A stretch of 64,000 nt of DNA from Saprospiraceae bacterium (lineage in GTDB: Bacteria > Bacteroidota > Bacteroidia > Chitinophagales > Saprospiraceae): the NCBI GenBank assembly GCA_958295895.1, contig CATQHI010000009.1:124001-188000 (forward strand), in the 5' to 3' direction. The position numbers were made by a program, and so were the translations under genes. The notes below the pieces were generated by a model. That model was not told the DNA's origin. It worked only from the letters and a program-made list of their open reading frames with translations, and did no database searches. Positions 62,188 through 64,000 of the stretch are shown here, piece by piece (positions within the stretch are counted from its first letter, which is position 1; every line of letters begins with the position of its first letter).

Positions 62188-63564
62188 ATGACCATCGAGC
62201 AGATCTACACCGGGTGCCTGGCTCAGGGCGCCTACTACATCGCGAGTAACGGCGAGGCGGCCGTGATCGACCCGCTGCGGAGTCCCGAGCCCTACCTGGA
62301 ACGGGCCCGGGCGGCCGGAGATACCATCAAGTACATCTTCGAAACCCACTTCCACGCCGACTTCGTGAGCGGTCACCTGGACCTGGCCCGGGAAAGCGGC
62401 GCACAAATCGTGTACGGCCCCGGGGCGAAGACGGACTATGAGAAATATGAAGCGAAGGATGGGGAGGACTTCAAGCTAGGCGAACTTACCATTCGCGTGC
62501 TACACACCCCAGGTCACACCCTGGAAAGCACCACCTACCTGCTGCTCGACGAGCAGGGCACTCCGCGGGCCATCTTTACGGGCGACACGCTTTTCATCGG
62601 TGATGTAGGCCGTCCCGATCTAGCCCAGAGAAAGGGGGCGCTCACAAAAGAAGACCTCGCCGGCCTACTCTACGACAGCCTGCGCCGGAAGATCATGCTG
62701 CTACCCGACGACCTTACCGTCTACCCCGCCCACGGGGCCGGCTCCGCCTGCGGCAAAAAGATGAGCCGCGAGACCACCGATACGCTGGGCAACCAGAAGG
62801 CTACGAACTACGCCCTGCGTAAGAACATGACCCGCGAGGAGTTCGTCCGCGAGGTCACCGAGGGACTACTACCACCGCCGGCCTACTTCAGTGAAAACGT
62901 GCGGATGAATAAGGCGGGCTACGAGTCCTTCGAAAAGGTAATGGACCGCGGGGCCGTAACCCTCAGCCCCGGCCAGTTTGAGGAGATCGCCAACCGGGAG
63001 ATGGCCCTGGTTCTGGACGTGCGCTCCAAGGAAGATTTCGTCAAGGGCTTCATCCCCAACAGCATCTTCATCGGGCTCGATGGCAGCTTCGCCCCCTGGG
63101 TGGGAGAGCTGGTGCCCGATCTGCAACAGCCCATCCTGCTGGTCACCGAGCCGGGACGGGAGGCCGAGACCGTCGAGCGCCTCAGCCGCGTGGGCTACGA
63201 CAGTGCCCTGGGCTACCTGGAAGGGGGCATCGAAGCCTGGCGCGCCTACGGTGGTGAGGTGGATACGATAGAAACTATCCGGGCCGATGCCTTTCATCCC
63301 GAGCGCACCGAATACATCATCGACGTGCGCAAGGAAAGCGAGTATGATGGCGGCCACCTGCGTCGCTCCCTCAATCTGCCGCTAGCCAGCTTCTCTGCGG
63401 CAATGAGTGAGCTCGACCCACACACGGAATACTACGTCCACTGCGGCAGCGGCTACCGTTCGACTATCGCGGCCAGTATCCTCAAGGCGCGCGGGTTCGA
63501 CCGTATTGTGAACGTACAGGATCAGGTAGCCGATATCCTGGCTACCGAGTCGGTCGACGCTTAG
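62188..63564 (+). CDS. MBL-fold persulfide dioxygenase with two rhodanese domains
   Basis: A 458-residue protein. The ETHE1/CstB-like metallo-beta-lactamase domain (about 1-230) has THFHADFVSGH, HTPGHT and the TGDTLFIGDVGR metal ligand. Two rhodanese domains follow: the first (about 270-350) has no active-site Cys (reads LLVTEPGRE at the loop), the second (about 365-455) has HCGSGYRS with the Cys. The predicted job is oxidation of persulfides from H2S to sulfite/thiosulfate. The ATG at 62188 (MTIEQIY) lies just after the operator. Confidence 0.92.
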   Translation: MTIEQIYTGCLAQGAYYIASNGEAAVIDPLRSPEPYLERARAAGDTIKYIFETHFHADFVSGHLDLARESGAQIVYGPGAKTDYEKYEAKDGEDFKLGELTIRVLHTPGHTLESTTYLLLDEQGTPRAIFTGDTLFIGDVGRPDLAQRKGALTKEDLAGLLYDSLRRKIMLLPDDLTVYPAHGAGSACGKKMSRETTDTLGNQKATNYALRKNMTREEFVREVTEGLLPPPAYFSENVRMNKAGYESFEKVMDRGAVTLSPGQFEEIANREMALVLDVRSKEDFVKGFIPNSIFIGLDGSFAPWVGELVPDLQQPILLVTEPGREAETVERLSRVGYDSALGYLEGGIEAWRAYGGEVDTIETIRADAFHPERTEYIIDVRKESEYDGGHLRRSLNLPLASFSAAMSELDPHTEYYVHCGSGYRSTIAASILKARGFDRIVNVQDQVADILATESVDA

Positions 63565-63572
63565 GTACAACC

Positions 63573-64000
63573 GTGCAATCCGCTCTTTCGTCCTGGTTTC
63601 CCCGACCTGCCGACTACCGCCTGCGGGGTGATGTCGTAGCGGGTCTTACCCTGGGGGTGATCCTTATCCCCCAGGCCATGGCCTACGGCATCCTGGCCGG
63701 GGTGGCTCCGGTGTACGGACTCTACGCCGCGCTCTTTCCGCTGCTAATTTATACGCTGCTAGCGAGTACCCCCCACGTCTCGGTCGGCCCCACCGCCCTG
63801 GCCAGTCTGCTCTGCCTCAACGGCCTCAGTCACCTCGCCGAGCCGGGCAGCGCGCAGTACCTTATCTATGCGGTGGTGCTGGCCGGGCTTACCGGGGTGA
63901 TCCAGTTACTTTTTGGGATGCTCCGCTTAGGGGGATTGGTAAGTCTGCTAAGCCGACCGGTGCTCTCCGGCTTCGTATCGGCGGCGGCGGTACTGATCGT
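63573..64000 (+). CDS. SulP-family anion transporter, N-terminal fragment
   Basis: Starts with a GTG at 63573, eight bases after the previous stop, and runs off the right edge (142 codons). The sequence GDVVAGLTLGVILIPQAMAYGILAGVAPVYGLYAAL is the SulP N-terminal signature; four membrane helices follow. SulP proteins carry sulfate, bicarbonate or other anions. Adjacency to the persulfide dioxygenase suggests export or uptake of a sulfur oxyanion, by inference. Confidence 0.9.
   Translation, partial: MQSALSSWFPRPADYRLRGDVVAGLTLGVILIPQAMAYGILAGVAPVYGLYAALFPLLIYTLLASTPHVSVGPTALASLLCLNGLSHLAEPGSAQYLIYAVVLAGLTGVIQLLFGMLRLGGLVSLLSRPVLSGFVSAAAVLI

Overview
This is a 64 kb chromosomal window from a GC-rich member of the Bacteroidota, most likely a Saprospiria/Lewinella-type marine bacterium. 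The evidence is: type IX secretion C-terminal sorting domains on two large secreted proteins, an ELWxxDGT-repeat protein, OmpA proteins with PD40 or thrombospondin-3 repeats, a DUF5686/CarboxypepD_reg outer-membrane protein, a complete Na+-translocating NADH dehydrogenase (nqrABCDEF), and promoter boxes of the Bacteroidota type (TAnnTTTG) next to many start codons. Leaders are C-rich and mostly lack Shine-Dalgarno sequences. I saw no rRNA, tRNA, CRISPR, prophage or transposase gene.

Layout. 0-8.3 kb, mostly minus strand: 5' end of htpG, a REP-like spacer, nadD, an aspartoacylase-like hydrolase, a membrane protein, a PD40/OmpA protein, a TPR protein and a TSP3/OmpA porin. 8.3-13.7 kb: acyl-ACP thioesterase, serine hydrolase, a frame-broken T9SS lamin-tail protein, and a frame-broken CCA/poly(A) nucleotidyltransferase. 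13.8-14.03 kb: a candidate structured RNA with its own -7 box and terminator. 14-19.7 kb (minus): GT-C glycosyltransferase, COG2509 flavoprotein, small secreted protein, cation/proton antiporter with TrkA domain, YbaB. 19.7-22.7 kb (plus): fabG and two GT2 glycosyltransferases. 22.7-33.1 kb (minus): FMN reductase, the nqr operon, two GT39-like membrane glycosyltransferases. 33.2-39.4 kb: mnmG, a REP-like element, GH5-CBM, then hisH between two AT-richer toxin-antitoxin modules whose toxins are both broken. 39.4-46.5 kb (minus): frame-broken DUF5686 protein and two amidohydrolase-fold proteins. 46.7-64 kb: ELWxxDGT protein, heavily frame-broken infB, SRAP (YedK/HMCES) protein, GNAT, DUF1206, purA, Uma2, secreted propeller-like protein, thiL, MoxR, sulfatase, persulfide-dioxygenase/rhodanese with an ArsR-type operator, and the start of a SulP transporter.

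Functional groups: respiratory Na+ pumping (nqr), envelope and glycan assembly (fabG, five glycosyltransferases, OmpA proteins, DUF5686), glycan use (GH5, sulfatase), sulfur detoxification/transport (62-64 kb), and housekeeping genes (nadD, mnmG, infB, purA, thiL, cca).

Quality caveat: at least six loci carry single-base indels, mostly in G or C runs, including in the normally essential infB. The flanking codons stay fully conserved, so most of these breaks look like sequence errors rather than decay. The broken toxins could be genuine. The most notable non-gene signals are the candidate RNA at 13.8 kb, a dispersed C-rich 17-23 base repeat found in five intergenic regions and always oriented toward the next gene, a membrane-anchored NqrA, and the perfect 8-4-8 operator before the sulfur gene.
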